A stretch of DNA of 64,000 nt from an archaeon HR01 (GTDB taxonomy: Archaea; Thermoproteota; Nitrososphaeria_A; Caldarchaeales; Caldarchaeaceae), in contig BEHD01000011.1 of the NCBI GenBank assembly GCA_002898355.1, forward strand, positions 1-64,000, written 5' to 3'. The notes beneath the pieces are model-generated. The model did no database searches. It worked only from the letters and a program-made list of their open reading frames with translations, and had not been told where the DNA came from. Below, piece by piece: positions 16,580 to 25,206 of the stretch. The translations under genes and the position numbers were made by a program. Numbering within the stretch: position 1 is the stretch's first letter; each line of letters begins with the position of its first letter.

Positions 16580-17392
16580 ATGTCTGTCTATAAATGGGAT
16601 AGGGTTCTGGACTGGTCCAGGGTCCGTGTCTACGACCTCTCCCAGCCCACCAGCGCCAAAGCCCCTCCTTTTATGTGGTATCCACCCTTCAAATGGACTT
16701 GGATTAAGAGGCTTTCGGAGCATGGGGTCAACGCCATGTATATAGAGGGCCCCCTCCACACCGGAACCCACTTCGATGGCCAGCTCCACTTCATGACTGG
16801 CGGTAAAGATATCGGGAGTATCGATATCGGCTACTTCATCGGAGAGGGTGTGGTTCTCGATATCAGCAAGTATGTCGGCGACTATGACATCTACACCGAT
16901 GAGACTGTGGAGTCGGCTGCTAGGAGCGCTGGGCTGGAGATTAGGAGGGATGATATCCTCCTCCTCTACACGGGCTATAGTAGGTATGCCTGGTGTGGTC
17001 CTGAGCCTGACGAGGTGAGGTATATCTGCAAGCATCCAGGTCCGGATGTAAGGTTTGCCCGCTGGTGTATTGAAAAGGGCGTGAGGTGGCTGGGTGTGGA
17101 TGCTATCTCTCAGGACCATCCCCTCAACACGGTGATCAGGAGGGCGAGGCCAGACCTTGTGGCTGAGGCTGAGAAGAAGTGGGGTAGGAAGGTGGATGAG
17201 CTGATGCCTTGGCCGGAGAACTATCAGGTGATGCATACACTGCTATTTCCCAAGATGATACTGCATGTGGAGAACCTCGGCGGCGACATGGATAAGGTGT
17301 TGAACCGTAGGTGCATAATCGCAGGCCTTCCGTTCAGGTTCGACGGTGGGGAGAGCGCCTACTGCCGTGTAATAGCCATCACCTCTGAATGA
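16580..17392 (+). CDS. Cyclase-family metal-dependent hydrolase (kynurenine formamidase-like)
   Basis: 270 residues with the hallmark HTGTHFDGQLHF (HxGTHxDxxxH) metal-binding motif of the cyclase family (PF04199), which includes kynurenine formamidase and isatin hydrolase, enzymes that open or cleave amide bonds. Further family features are the early VYDLSQPTS and the later GVDAISQDHPLN. The ORF-track extension adds a hydrophobic stretch, but a TATA-like box falls within it. Its stop is 7 nt before the AllG homologue, so the two form an operon and the enzyme probably supplies or processes the substrate of the AllFGH complex. The exact amide is unknown. Confidence 0.8.
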   Translation: MSVYKWDRVLDWSRVRVYDLSQPTSAKAPPFMWYPPFKWTWIKRLSEHGVNAMYIEGPLHTGTHFDGQLHFMTGGKDIGSIDIGYFIGEGVVLDISKYVGDYDIYTDETVESAARSAGLEIRRDDILLLYTGYSRYAWCGPEPDEVRYICKHPGPDVRFARWCIEKGVRWLGVDAISQDHPLNTVIRRARPDLVAEAEKKWGRKVDELMPWPENYQVMHTLLFPKMILHVENLGGDMDKVLNRRCIIAGLPFRFDGGESAYCRVIAITSE

Positions 17393-17398
17393 TGGGTT

Positions 17399-18664
17399 AT
17401 GGAGGAGCTTAGGGAGGCTGTCGAGCGGGCGAATCATGAGACTGTAGAGAGGATGATGGAGACTAGGCCCGTCCTGGTGGGGGTTGAAGAGGCCAGAAAT
17501 GCGATATCCTTTCTGAGGAAGGAGTTTCATCTCACCCATGCGGGGCCGCCCATCGAGTGGGAGAGGGCCAGCGGCCCTCTACGCGGAGCTATCATAGGTG
17601 CGGCGTTGTATGAGGGCTGGGCCGACAGTGTTGAGGAGGCGGAGAGGCTGGCTGAGAGGGGGGAGATTGTTTTAGCTCCGAACCATCACTACTCCTCCGT
17701 AGGCCCCATGGCAGGCGTTATCTCCCCGTCCATGAAGGTCTTCGTGGTGAGGGATGGTGACTTCTACTCCTACACCAACCTCAACGAGGGGCTGGGCCGG
17801 GTTCTCCGGTATGGAGCCTACTCAGACGATGTCTTGGAGAGGCTGAGGTTTCTTAACGATGTCGTGGGTTCATCCCTCGCCACGGCCCTTGAGGAGTGTG
17901 TTAGGGAGAAGAATGGGGTTGACCTGAGGAATCTGATAGCGCAGGCCATTCAAATGGGTGACGAATGCCACAACAGGAACGTGGCCGCCACCTCCCTCTT
18001 CTACCGAGAGATCTCTCCATACATCATCAGGAGCTGCGACCGTGAGACAGCCGTCCGAGTCCTCTCCTTCATAGATTCCAACAACCACTTCTTCGTCAAC
18101 CTGGCGATGGCTGCCTGTAAGCTGATGGCCGACAGGGCCCACGGAGTCGAATACAGCACGATAGTCACAGCTATCTCTAGGAACGGGACCGAGGTGGGGA
18201 TTAGGGTGGGAGGGCTTGGTGCTGAATGGTTCACCGCCGAGGCTCCAATCCCCCGGGGTCTCTACTTCCCAGGATTCAGCGAATCCGACGCCAACCCAGA
18301 TATAGGTGACAGCACCATAACCGAGACCGCCGGTATAGGCTCTGCAGCCATAGCGGCCAGCCCAGCGATTGTGAGGTTCGTAGGAGGTGATGTCAAAACC
18401 GCCCTCGAGATTACCAGGAGGATGGGACAGATATGCCATACCCGTCACAGATACTTCACCATACCCTACTTGGATTTTGAAGGTACGCCGACAGGTATCG
18501 ACATCAGGAAGGTGTTGAAGCTTGGGTTAACGCCTGTCGCCGACACAGGCATAGCCCATAGGTCGGCTGGTGTAGGCCAGATAGGTGCCGGGATTGTGGA
18601 GATACCTGCGGAGCCGTTCAAAAAGGCTTTACGCCGCTATGCCGAGGTTTACGGGTTGAGGTAG
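17399..18664 (+). CDS. allG: DUF1116 protein, AllG/YlbE homologue (oxamate carbamoyltransferase component)
   Basis: 421 residues. Conserved family stretches include RPVLVGVEEARNAI near the N-terminus, FHLTHAGPPIEWERASGPLRGAI, LAPNHHYSSVGPMAGVISPSM, GLGAEWFTAEAP and TGIAHRSAGVGQIGAG. It lacks the VxNVG...VxWRPP segment that I recall at the start of bacterial members; a matching segment is encoded as a separate gene at 14785-14934. In E. coli this protein with AllF and AllH is reported to form oxamate carbamoyltransferase. It follows the cyclase-family gene by 7 nt and overlaps the convergent carboxyltransferase gene by 16 nt. Confidence 0.85.
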   Translation: MEELREAVERANHETVERMMETRPVLVGVEEARNAISFLRKEFHLTHAGPPIEWERASGPLRGAIIGAALYEGWADSVEEAERLAERGEIVLAPNHHYSSVGPMAGVISPSMKVFVVRDGDFYSYTNLNEGLGRVLRYGAYSDDVLERLRFLNDVVGSSLATALEECVREKNGVDLRNLIAQAIQMGDECHNRNVAATSLFYREISPYIIRSCDRETAVRVLSFIDSNNHFFVNLAMAACKLMADRAHGVEYSTIVTAISRNGTEVGIRVGGLGAEWFTAEAPIPRGLYFPGFSESDANPDIGDSTITETAGIGSAAIAASPAIVRFVGGDVKTALEITRRMGQICHTRHRYFTIPYLDFEGTPTGIDIRKVLKLGLTPVADTGIAHRSAGVGQIGAGIVEIPAEPFKKALRRYAEVYGLR

Positions 18665-20052
18665 CGGCTGGAGATGAGGTTGGCTGCGTATCTCTCGTAA
18701 AAGCGTCTGACAATATCGTGTAGGTATCTTTTCATGTTTTTCGGCTCCACCAGTATGTCGGCTACGCCGTTGGATAGTAGTGCACGGCCGCTGGTCCTGG
18801 TCTTCATCTCTTCCCCATAGCTCTTCAGGGCCTCCTCCCTCTCAGCCCCTTTTAGGAGGTCTAAGGCCTTTCTATGCAGCAGTTCAGCCGATAGCTTGGC
18901 AGGCATTACAGCCACCTCAGCATTCGGTAGGGCCATCACATAGTCTGCACCTATACCTCTGCTACACATGAGGATGTATCCCCCCGCATACGCCCTGCCT
19001 GTTATGATGGAGATTTTCGGCACTCTGGCTGTGAGGAGGGCCTCAAAGGCTTCTGCGCCCTCCCTCACAATCCCACCATGCTCCTGCTCTGGCCCCGGCA
19101 TAAAGCCCGGTGTGTCCACGAAGGCCAGGATTGGGAGGTTGAAGGTGTCGGCGAATCTGACGAATCTCGATAGTTTTATGCATGCGTTTACGTCGATGTA
19201 TCCGTCGTGGTGTTGGGTGTTATTGGCGATTACGGCGACGGGTATGCCGTCCACCCTGGCCAGGCCTGTGAAGAGGTTCGGAGCGTAGTCGGGTGAGAGT
19301 TCGAGAAGGGTGCCGGCATCCATCAACTCCTTCCACGTGGCTCCATCCCAGCCTCCGTAGTCGTGCTGCGTCCCCCTTATGGCGGGAGGTATCTTCAGGC
19401 TGTTGGACGGTAGATATGACAGAATTCTCTTCAGAGTCTGTGCTGCCGCATCCTCGTCGTCTGCGAGCTGGTGGATGAGGCCGGTGGACCTGGCAAGTAT
19501 CTCGACAGAGCCTATATCCATGGCCGTATACTCCTTGCCCGAATAGGATGATACTGCTTTCGGTCCGTTCAGGAACATGTACCCCCTACCCTTGACACCT
19601 ACCACGATGTCTCCCAAAGCAGCTGCGAAGGCTGCGCCCCCCACACATCCCGAGATGATTGCTGTCAGAAGTGGTACTCTACCCTTTGCCTTCTTCACAG
19701 CCTTAAACATCTCGCCGACCGCAACCAGCGAACGCGGACCCTCATGTATCCTAGCGCCTGAAGAGTCTGAGATGGCTATGACAGGTACACCCATCCTAAC
19801 ACCCATCTCATAGGCGGCCGCTATCTTCCTAGCCCCCACCTCCCCCAGCGAGCCTCCGGCGAATGATGGGTCGTGGGAGTATATTACAACGTCTCGGCCT
19901 TCGACTTTTCCGATGCCAGCTACGACTCCGTCGCCGGCACCCCGTGGAAGACCTTCACCATGCTGCTCCACACCGGATAGAATCTCCCTAAAGCTTCCAT
20001 CATCCACCAGCCTTGATATACGCTTGAAGGCCATCTCCATACCGTCATCCAT
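18649..20052 (-). CDS. Acyl-CoA carboxylase carboxyltransferase (beta) subunit-like protein
   Basis: 467 residues of the PccB/MmdA carboxyltransferase fold: the first crotonase-like half has VIAISDSSGARIHEG and ISGCVGGAAFAAALGDIVVG, the second has LPILAFVDTPGFMPGPEQEHGGIVREGA and ITGRAYAGGYILMCSRGIGAD. It transfers carboxyl groups between biotin and an acyl-CoA (or in decarboxylases the reverse). It is somewhat shorter than the usual ~510-520 residues. No biotin carboxylase or biotin carrier gene is seen in the window, so it is an orphan here; a BioY biotin transporter is encoded at 49563-50120. It shares a promoter region with the divergent second molybdenum hydroxylase. Confidence 0.85.
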   Translation of the reverse strand: MDDGMEMAFKRISRLVDDGSFREILSGVEQHGEGLPRGAGDGVVAGIGKVEGRDVVIYSHDPSFAGGSLGEVGARKIAAAYEMGVRMGVPVIAISDSSGARIHEGPRSLVAVGEMFKAVKKAKGRVPLLTAIISGCVGGAAFAAALGDIVVGVKGRGYMFLNGPKAVSSYSGKEYTAMDIGSVEILARSTGLIHQLADDEDAAAQTLKRILSYLPSNSLKIPPAIRGTQHDYGGWDGATWKELMDAGTLLELSPDYAPNLFTGLARVDGIPVAVIANNTQHHDGYIDVNACIKLSRFVRFADTFNLPILAFVDTPGFMPGPEQEHGGIVREGAEAFEALLTARVPKISIITGRAYAGGYILMCSRGIGADYVMALPNAEVAVMPAKLSAELLHRKALDLLKGAEREEALKSYGEEMKTRTSGRALLSNGVADILVEPKNMKRYLHDIVRRFYERYAANLISSRYLNP

Positions 20053-20076
20053 ATGCCTGAATATTTGTGGGTCCGT

Positions 20077-20090
20077 AAAAGCTTATATCC
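20077..20090. promoter_or_regulatory. Apparent bidirectional TATA element
   Basis: AAAAGCTTATATCC contains a TATA-like sequence readable in both directions around a central AAGCTT. It lies 25-38 nt from ATG 20052 (minus, carboxyltransferase) and 26-39 nt from ATG 20116 (plus, molybdenum hydroxylase), so one element could serve both genes. Confidence 0.45.
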
Positions 20091-20115
20091 CTTGGCAGGC
20101 CCCCATAAACAGCCC

Positions 20116-22473
20116 ATGGCAGTCACCACGTTGTTCGGGGCTAGTGTTAAGAGAAGGGAGGACCCAAGACTCCTCACCGGTTCATCCAAGTTCACGGCGG
20201 ATTTTTCACCGCCCAACACCCTATATGCGGTATTTGTTAGAAGTAGCTATGCCCACGCCAACCTGGCCACTGTTGATGTGGGGAAAGCCCTAAAGGCTGA
20301 TGGTGTGGTAGCCGTTTTGACAGGCGCCGAGCTGGGAGATGAGCTGGGCCAGGTTCCCTGCGCATGGGCAATACCCAACGCCAACCTCAAAATACCGAAG
20401 TATATGCCACTTGCTAAGGATAGGGTCAGATACGTGGGAGACCCCGTGGCGGTGGTGGTGGCTAGGTCGTTGGAGGAGGCATACGACGCCGCCGGACTCG
20501 TCAGGGTGGAGTACAGCCCATTGAAAGCGGTTGTCAACCCGGAGGAGGCCGTCAAGCCCGGGGCGCCGCAGCTCTATGACGACGTACCCAACAACACCGC
20601 ATTCACATGGTCCGTCTCCGGAGGTGATGTTGAGGATGCCTTTTCCAAGGCCAAGCATGTGGTCAAGCAGCGGCTTGTGAACAGCAGGCTGCAGCCGACA
20701 GCGATGGAGACCAGGGCTGTAGTGGCGGACTATAACAGGGTGACTGGTGAGGCAACAGTCTACATGACCTCCCAGAACCCGCATATACACCGTCTCCTCC
20801 TCTCACTGGTTACAGGCATTAAGGAGAGCAAGCTGCGGGTTATCGCCCCCGATGTTGGCGGAGGCTTCGGGAGCAAGATACACTGCTACGGGGCCGAGGC
20901 TGTAATCCTCCACCTAGCCAGAAAGCTCGGAATGCCTGTCAAATGGGTTGAAACCCGGGAAGAGAACTTCAAAGCAACAATACACGGCCGGGACCATATA
21001 CAGTATGCCGAGATGGCTGCTGATGGTGAGGGACATGTCCTAGGTTTGAGGGTGAAGTCTTACGCAAACCTCGGCGCCTATCTATCCACGGCCGCGCCAG
21101 GGATACCCACAATACTGTTCGGGCCTATGCTGAGCGGCCCTTACAAGATTCCGGCCGTATCTGTGGAGGTGGTGGGCGCGCTAACCAATACAGCGCCCGT
21201 GGATGCATACAGGGGTGCTGGGAGACCCGAGGCCACCTATCTCCTCGAGAGGATGATGGATGTTCTGGCGAGGAGGATGGGTGTAGACCCCGCCATCTTA
21301 AGGTCTAGAAACTTCATACCCTCTAGCGAGTTCCCCTATCAGGCGAAGCCGATAGGGCTGCTATACGACAGTGGAGACTACAGGCAGGCGTTGGAGAAAG
21401 CCATGCAAATCATAGGATATCAAGAGCTGAGGAGGGAGCAGGAGAGGTGGAGGAGGGAGGGTAGACTGATTGGCCTGGGAATCTCCAGCTATGTTGAGAT
21501 ATGTGGGCTGGGGCCGTCATCAGTGGTCCGGTCTACGGGTTTCGGGCTAGGACTCTGGGAGAGCGCAACCATCAGGGTTCATCCCACGGGTAAGGTGGAG
21601 GTGTTCACAGGCGCCAGCCCCCACGGCCAGGGTGAGGAGACGACCTTCGCCCAAGTCGTAGCCGACATCCTCCAGATACCCTTGGAAGACGTCGAAATAA
21701 TACACGGAGACACCGGCAAGATACCCTTCGGCATGGGCACCTACGGTAGCAGAACCACGCCGGTGGCTGGGGGCGCCATAGCCCTGGGATGCCAGAAGAT
21801 CCTCGAGAAGGCCAGGAAGATAGCGGCCCACATGCTGGAGGCGAGTGAGAAGGACCTCCAATATGTGAATGGAGCCTTCCAGGTTGCGGAGGCGCCCGAG
21901 AGGAGGAAGACCTTCGCGGAGGTGGCGTACGCCAGCTACGGAGCTGGCCAGGCGGAGCTTCCCAGCGGTCTTGAACCAGGCCTTGAGGCCACGGTCTTCT
22001 ACGACCCCTCCAACTTCACATTCCCCTTCGGAACACATATCTGCCTCAGCGAGGTAGATCCCCAGACCGGGATGGTCAGGATACTAAAATACGTGGCCGT
22101 TGATGACTGCGGCCGCAGGATAAACCCGATGATTGTGGAGGGCCAGATACATGGGGGGATAGCCCAGGGTGTGGCCCAGGCCCTCTACGAGGAGGCGGTC
22201 TACAGCCAGGACGGAGCCCTCCTCACATCAACCCTCAACGACTATCTCGTCCCCACAGCCGTCGAGATACCCGCCATAGTAACAGATGCGACGGTTACGC
22301 CTTCACCCCACAACCCCCTCGGTGTGAAGGGTGTGGGAGAGACTGGCACGATAGCCTCCACCCCGGCGGTGGTCAACTCGGTCTTGGACGCCCTAGCCCA
22401 CCTCGGAGTAACCAACATAGACATGCCGCTAACCCCCGAGAAGATATACAACGCAATCAAAGGCCGACTCTAG
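20116..22473 (+). CDS. Xanthine dehydrogenase/CO dehydrogenase-family molybdopterin large subunit (copy 2)
   Basis: 785 residues from ATG 20116; the 21-residue extension to 20053 in the ORF track is upstream of or within the TATA element and non-family-like. The hammerhead domain begins GASVKRREDPRLLTGSSKF. MoCo-binding motifs are PDVGGGFGSK, DAYRGAGRPEATYLLERMMD, SPHGQGEETTFAQ and the terminal LGVKGVGETGT with catalytic Glu. The AYRGAGR loop is the form II type, unlike the AYRCSFR of genuine CO dehydrogenase, so another substrate is likely (purine, aldehyde or other heterocycle). FAD and 2Fe-2S subunits are absent nearby. It is the third of the cluster's catabolic blocks, after the AllFGH genes. 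Confidence 0.9.
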   Translation: MAVTTLFGASVKRREDPRLLTGSSKFTADFSPPNTLYAVFVRSSYAHANLATVDVGKALKADGVVAVLTGAELGDELGQVPCAWAIPNANLKIPKYMPLAKDRVRYVGDPVAVVVARSLEEAYDAAGLVRVEYSPLKAVVNPEEAVKPGAPQLYDDVPNNTAFTWSVSGGDVEDAFSKAKHVVKQRLVNSRLQPTAMETRAVVADYNRVTGEATVYMTSQNPHIHRLLLSLVTGIKESKLRVIAPDVGGGFGSKIHCYGAEAVILHLARKLGMPVKWVETREENFKATIHGRDHIQYAEMAADGEGHVLGLRVKSYANLGAYLSTAAPGIPTILFGPMLSGPYKIPAVSVEVVGALTNTAPVDAYRGAGRPEATYLLERMMDVLARRMGVDPAILRSRNFIPSSEFPYQAKPIGLLYDSGDYRQALEKAMQIIGYQELRREQERWRREGRLIGLGISSYVEICGLGPSSVVRSTGFGLGLWESATIRVHPTGKVEVFTGASPHGQGEETTFAQVVADILQIPLEDVEIIHGDTGKIPFGMGTYGSRTTPVAGGAIALGCQKILEKARKIAAHMLEASEKDLQYVNGAFQVAEAPERRKTFAEVAYASYGAGQAELPSGLEPGLEATVFYDPSNFTFPFGTHICLSEVDPQTGMVRILKYVAVDDCGRRINPMIVEGQIHGGIAQGVAQALYEEAVYSQDGALLTSTLNDYLVPTAVEIPAIVTDATVTPSPHNPLGVKGVGETGTIASTPAVVNSVLDALAHLGVTNIDMPLTPEKIYNAIKGRL

Positions 22474-22559
22474 GCGATAAACCCTGCCACGTTGATTAAG
22501 TTCAGGAGCATCGCCTTTTTTCCGCTCGTACCCGTTGTTGAGTTGGAGACCTATCGGAG

Positions 22560-22812
22560 ACAAGGCCGAGGCCTGCGCAACCATGGCGGCCATATGGTTG
22601 CCATGACATCAGAGACGTAAACTACGTTCTCCCTCCTCCTAAAGTCGAGCCCAATTACCTTTCAACCTTTCCTCGGGCACAACAAGTCTCCGGCGATTTT
22701 GAGTGGGATAGAGTCCCTCCAAAGCCTCGTCAACACGTTTGACACCGTCAACGACCACACGGACTGTCACAGACTTCAAGCTCCCAACAACCCACTCAAT
22801 CTCTATCCACAA
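22560..22812 (-). pseudogene. Probable decayed, frameshifted coding region
   Basis: The 390-nt gap before tRNA-Arg has protein-like minus-strand sequence in two frames. From TTG 22812 to the stop at 22639 one frame gives 57 codons (IEWVVGSLKSVTVRVVVDG ... RRLVVPEERLKG). Removing a single G near 22660 would join this to a second open stretch, KVIGLDFRRRENVVYVSDVM, which continues to about 22560. This looks like a frameshifted gene remnant rather than a working gene. I cannot name the family. An alternative is a real 57-residue protein ending at 22639. Confidence 0.3.
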
Positions 22813-22860
22813 CCCCGGGCAGCTACACCCTTAAATCCCATACACAACACATCCACTCAA

Positions 22861-22935
22861 GGGCCCGTAGCGCAGAATGGATGGCGCGCCGGCCTTCGGA
22901 GCCGGATGTCGTGGGTTCAAGTCCCACCGGGCCCG
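22861..22935 (+). tRNA. tRNA-Arg(TCG)
   Basis: A full cloverleaf: acceptor GGGCCCG pairs with CGGGCCC, anticodon stem CCGGC/GCCGG with loop CTTCGGA giving anticodon TCG (Arg, CGA codons), and T arm GTGGG-TTCAAGT-CCCAC. CCA is not encoded. No intron. An AT-rich TTAAAT about 30 nt upstream could be its TATA box. Confidence 0.93.
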
Positions 22936-23097
22936 AATCACAATAGTCCGCATCAAGGATTTGGTGTCAGAGGCCGATCTGGATGGCTGGTCTCGGGTGG
23001 TTCCTCGGCGGTGTGGGGTCGTTTTTTGACAGGGCTGGTCTATGAGGGGGCCTACACCATTATGGTTGGTGGGGTTTTAACCACGGCCGCCGGGTCT

Positions 23098-25110
23098 TCA
23101 TAGGATTAGTCCTATGAAGGCGGATACGAAGACTATGGAGACCGTGTTGAGGACTTTGATGACTGTGTTGAGGGATGGCCCGGCTGTGTCTTTGTAGGGG
23201 TCTCCCACAAGGTCTCCGGATACAGCCACCGCGTGCTCGGGTGTCTTCTTCTTACCCAGCACCTCCAGATACTTCTTTGCGTTATCCCAGGCCGCACCAC
23301 TGTTGGCCATGTGGTAGGCTAAGTAGAGGCCTGAGAGGACACCGCCGGTGAGGACTCCCGCCACAGCCGCAGGACCCAGCAGTACCCCAACAAGGACTGG
23401 TGTTAGGGCCACTATGGCGGCCGGTGGTATAAGCTCTCTTATGGCCCCGCTGGTGGCTATGCCCACACACCTGCCATAGTCAGGCTTTGCGCTACCATCC
23501 ATAATCCCCTTTATCTCCCTGAACTGCCTCCTCACCTCCTCAACGATCTTCGATGCGGTGGAGCTGACCGCTGCTATTAGCCTGCTGCTGACGTAGAAGG
23601 GCAGTAGCGCACCCACCAGAAGCCCCACCACCACCAGCGGGTTGGAGAGGGAGTAGTCGAGGGAGCCATAGACCGCCTCAGCCTCCTTCTGGAAAGCCTG
23701 TATCATCGCTATGGCCGCTAGGGCTGCGCTGGCTATGGCGAAACCCTTGGTGGTGGCCTTGGCTGTGTTACCCACAGCATCAAGCTTGTCGGTAAGCCTC
23801 CTATTCTCCTCACCCATCCCAGACATCTCCACAATCCCGCCGGCGTTGTCGCTGACAGGGCCGAAACTATCTATAGATAGGACAATGCCCGAAAGGCTCA
23901 GCATAGCCATAGTGGCGAGGGCGGTGCAGTAGACACCGAAGAGGCTGTCACCTGTAAGGGAGAGGCCTGCGAAGTATGTGACGATTATCGTGGCCGCTAT
24001 AGCTAGGGCCATGGGTAGGGTTGACTTCAGTCCTTGGCTGATACCCTCCAATATGTTGGCGCTGTGGCCTACACGGGTGGCCTCTGTTATCGCCTTCACA
24101 GGGGGATAGTTGTAGCTGGTGTAGTAGTCGGTCACCCTCTGAATAATCGGGACCAGAACAGTTCCGAGGATTATGGAGATTACCGCTGCGATTCCAAGGG
24201 AGCCTGGGCCTAGGACGAGTATCGAGGCGGCAGACCCTAACACGATGCCAAGGCCCGCAGATACGTAGAAGGACCTGTTCAAAGGCGCCATGGGGTTCTC
24301 AGGGTCTCTCCCTGTCACGGAGAGGACGCCCAGCACAGTTGCCAGTAAGCCGGTGCCGCCGACTAGGAGGGGTAGGAGGACGAGGTCCGGGCTTCCATGA
24401 ATAGACCCCAGAAGCATCGAGGCCAGAAGCGTCACCACATAGGATTCGTAGATGTCTGAACCCATCCCAGCGGCATCACCGACGTTGTCTCCCACGTTAT
24501 CCGCTATCGTGGCAGGGTTTCGAGGGTCATCCTCAGGTATCCCAGCCTCCAGCTTGCCGACCAGGTCTGCGCCTAGGTCTGCGGCCTTTGTGTAGATGCC
24601 TCCCCCGGCCCTAATGAAGAGGGCGACGAGGCTGGCTCCGAAGCCTGCCCCAGCTATCAGAACCGCATCCCGGATGAGGATGTAGAGTGCTGAGACTGCG
24701 AAAAGGGCCATGGACGTGATCACCATACCGGCTACCGCACCACCCCTAAAGGATGCTAGGAGCGTTGCGCCCAACCCCCTCCCTGTGGCGACGGCGGCCC
24801 TAGGGGCTGCAGATACGCATGTGAGCATGGATATCACACCTGCGAGAATTGAGAGGCCGCCGCCTACTGCGAAGGCTAGGGCTGAGTAGGGGCTGATGAA
24901 TAGGGCCACAAGGGCTAGTATAATGACCGCCAACGGGAGAATTATGGAGACCTCCTTCTTGAGGAATGCTAGGGCTCCCTCCCTCACAGCTTCCGATATC
25001 CTCCTTACCTCGGGGCCGCCTGGGCTGAGTCTCCTGAGCCAGAGGCCTAGGCCGAGGGATGTGAGAAATGCTACTCCTGCGCTTGCTATGGGTAGAATCT
25101 CCGCCAACAT
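23098..25110 (-). CDS. hppA: Membrane-bound proton-pumping pyrophosphatase, K+-independent type
   Basis: 670 residues with about 15-16 hydrophobic segments. The pyrophosphate-binding signature is present as DNVGDNVGDAAGMGSDIYESY, and the second active-site region as NAGGIVEMSGMGEE and the late DPYKDTAGPSLN. The segment GNTAKATTKG has Lys where K+-dependent enzymes have Ala, so it should be potassium-independent and pump H+ across the cytoplasmic membrane while hydrolysing pyrophosphate. It is monocistronic, reading toward tRNA-Arg, with a TATA-like box about 30 nt upstream of ATG 25110. Length and motifs match the family. Confidence 0.95.
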   Translation of the reverse strand: MLAEILPIASAGVAFLTSLGLGLWLRRLSPGGPEVRRISEAVREGALAFLKKEVSIILPLAVIILALVALFISPYSALAFAVGGGLSILAGVISMLTCVSAAPRAAVATGRGLGATLLASFRGGAVAGMVITSMALFAVSALYILIRDAVLIAGAGFGASLVALFIRAGGGIYTKAADLGADLVGKLEAGIPEDDPRNPATIADNVGDNVGDAAGMGSDIYESYVVTLLASMLLGSIHGSPDLVLLPLLVGGTGLLATVLGVLSVTGRDPENPMAPLNRSFYVSAGLGIVLGSAASILVLGPGSLGIAAVISIILGTVLVPIIQRVTDYYTSYNYPPVKAITEATRVGHSANILEGISQGLKSTLPMALAIAATIIVTYFAGLSLTGDSLFGVYCTALATMAMLSLSGIVLSIDSFGPVSDNAGGIVEMSGMGEENRRLTDKLDAVGNTAKATTKGFAIASAALAAIAMIQAFQKEAEAVYGSLDYSLSNPLVVVGLLVGALLPFYVSSRLIAAVSSTASKIVEEVRRQFREIKGIMDGSAKPDYGRCVGIATSGAIRELIPPAAIVALTPVLVGVLLGPAAVAGVLTGGVLSGLYLAYHMANSGAAWDNAKKYLEVLGKKKTPEHAVAVSGDLVGDPYKDTAGPSLNTVIKVLNTVSIVFVSAFIGLIL

Positions 25111-25135
25111 AGCTATCTAGACAGGGTTTCGGGGC

Positions 25136-25147
25136 CTTATTTTATTG
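25136..25147 (-). promoter_or_regulatory. TATA-like box for hppA
   Basis: CAATAAAATAAG on the minus strand lies 26-37 nt upstream of ATG 25110; spacing suits a leaderless transcript. Confidence 0.4.
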
Positions 25148-25206
25148 TTTACCGCAGTATGTGTAAACCCAACACATCTATATCTGGGGGCTGATGCTGA
25201 TGACGT

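Noticed and set aside
22578-22600. Palindrome-like CAACCATggcggccatATGGTTG
   Set aside because: Arms are only 7 nt and it lies in the probable decayed coding region, so an operator or terminator role is not supported on its own.
22699-23103. 134-aa plus-strand ORF across tRNA-Arg
   Set aside because: Reads through the tRNA gene and has no recognisable domain.
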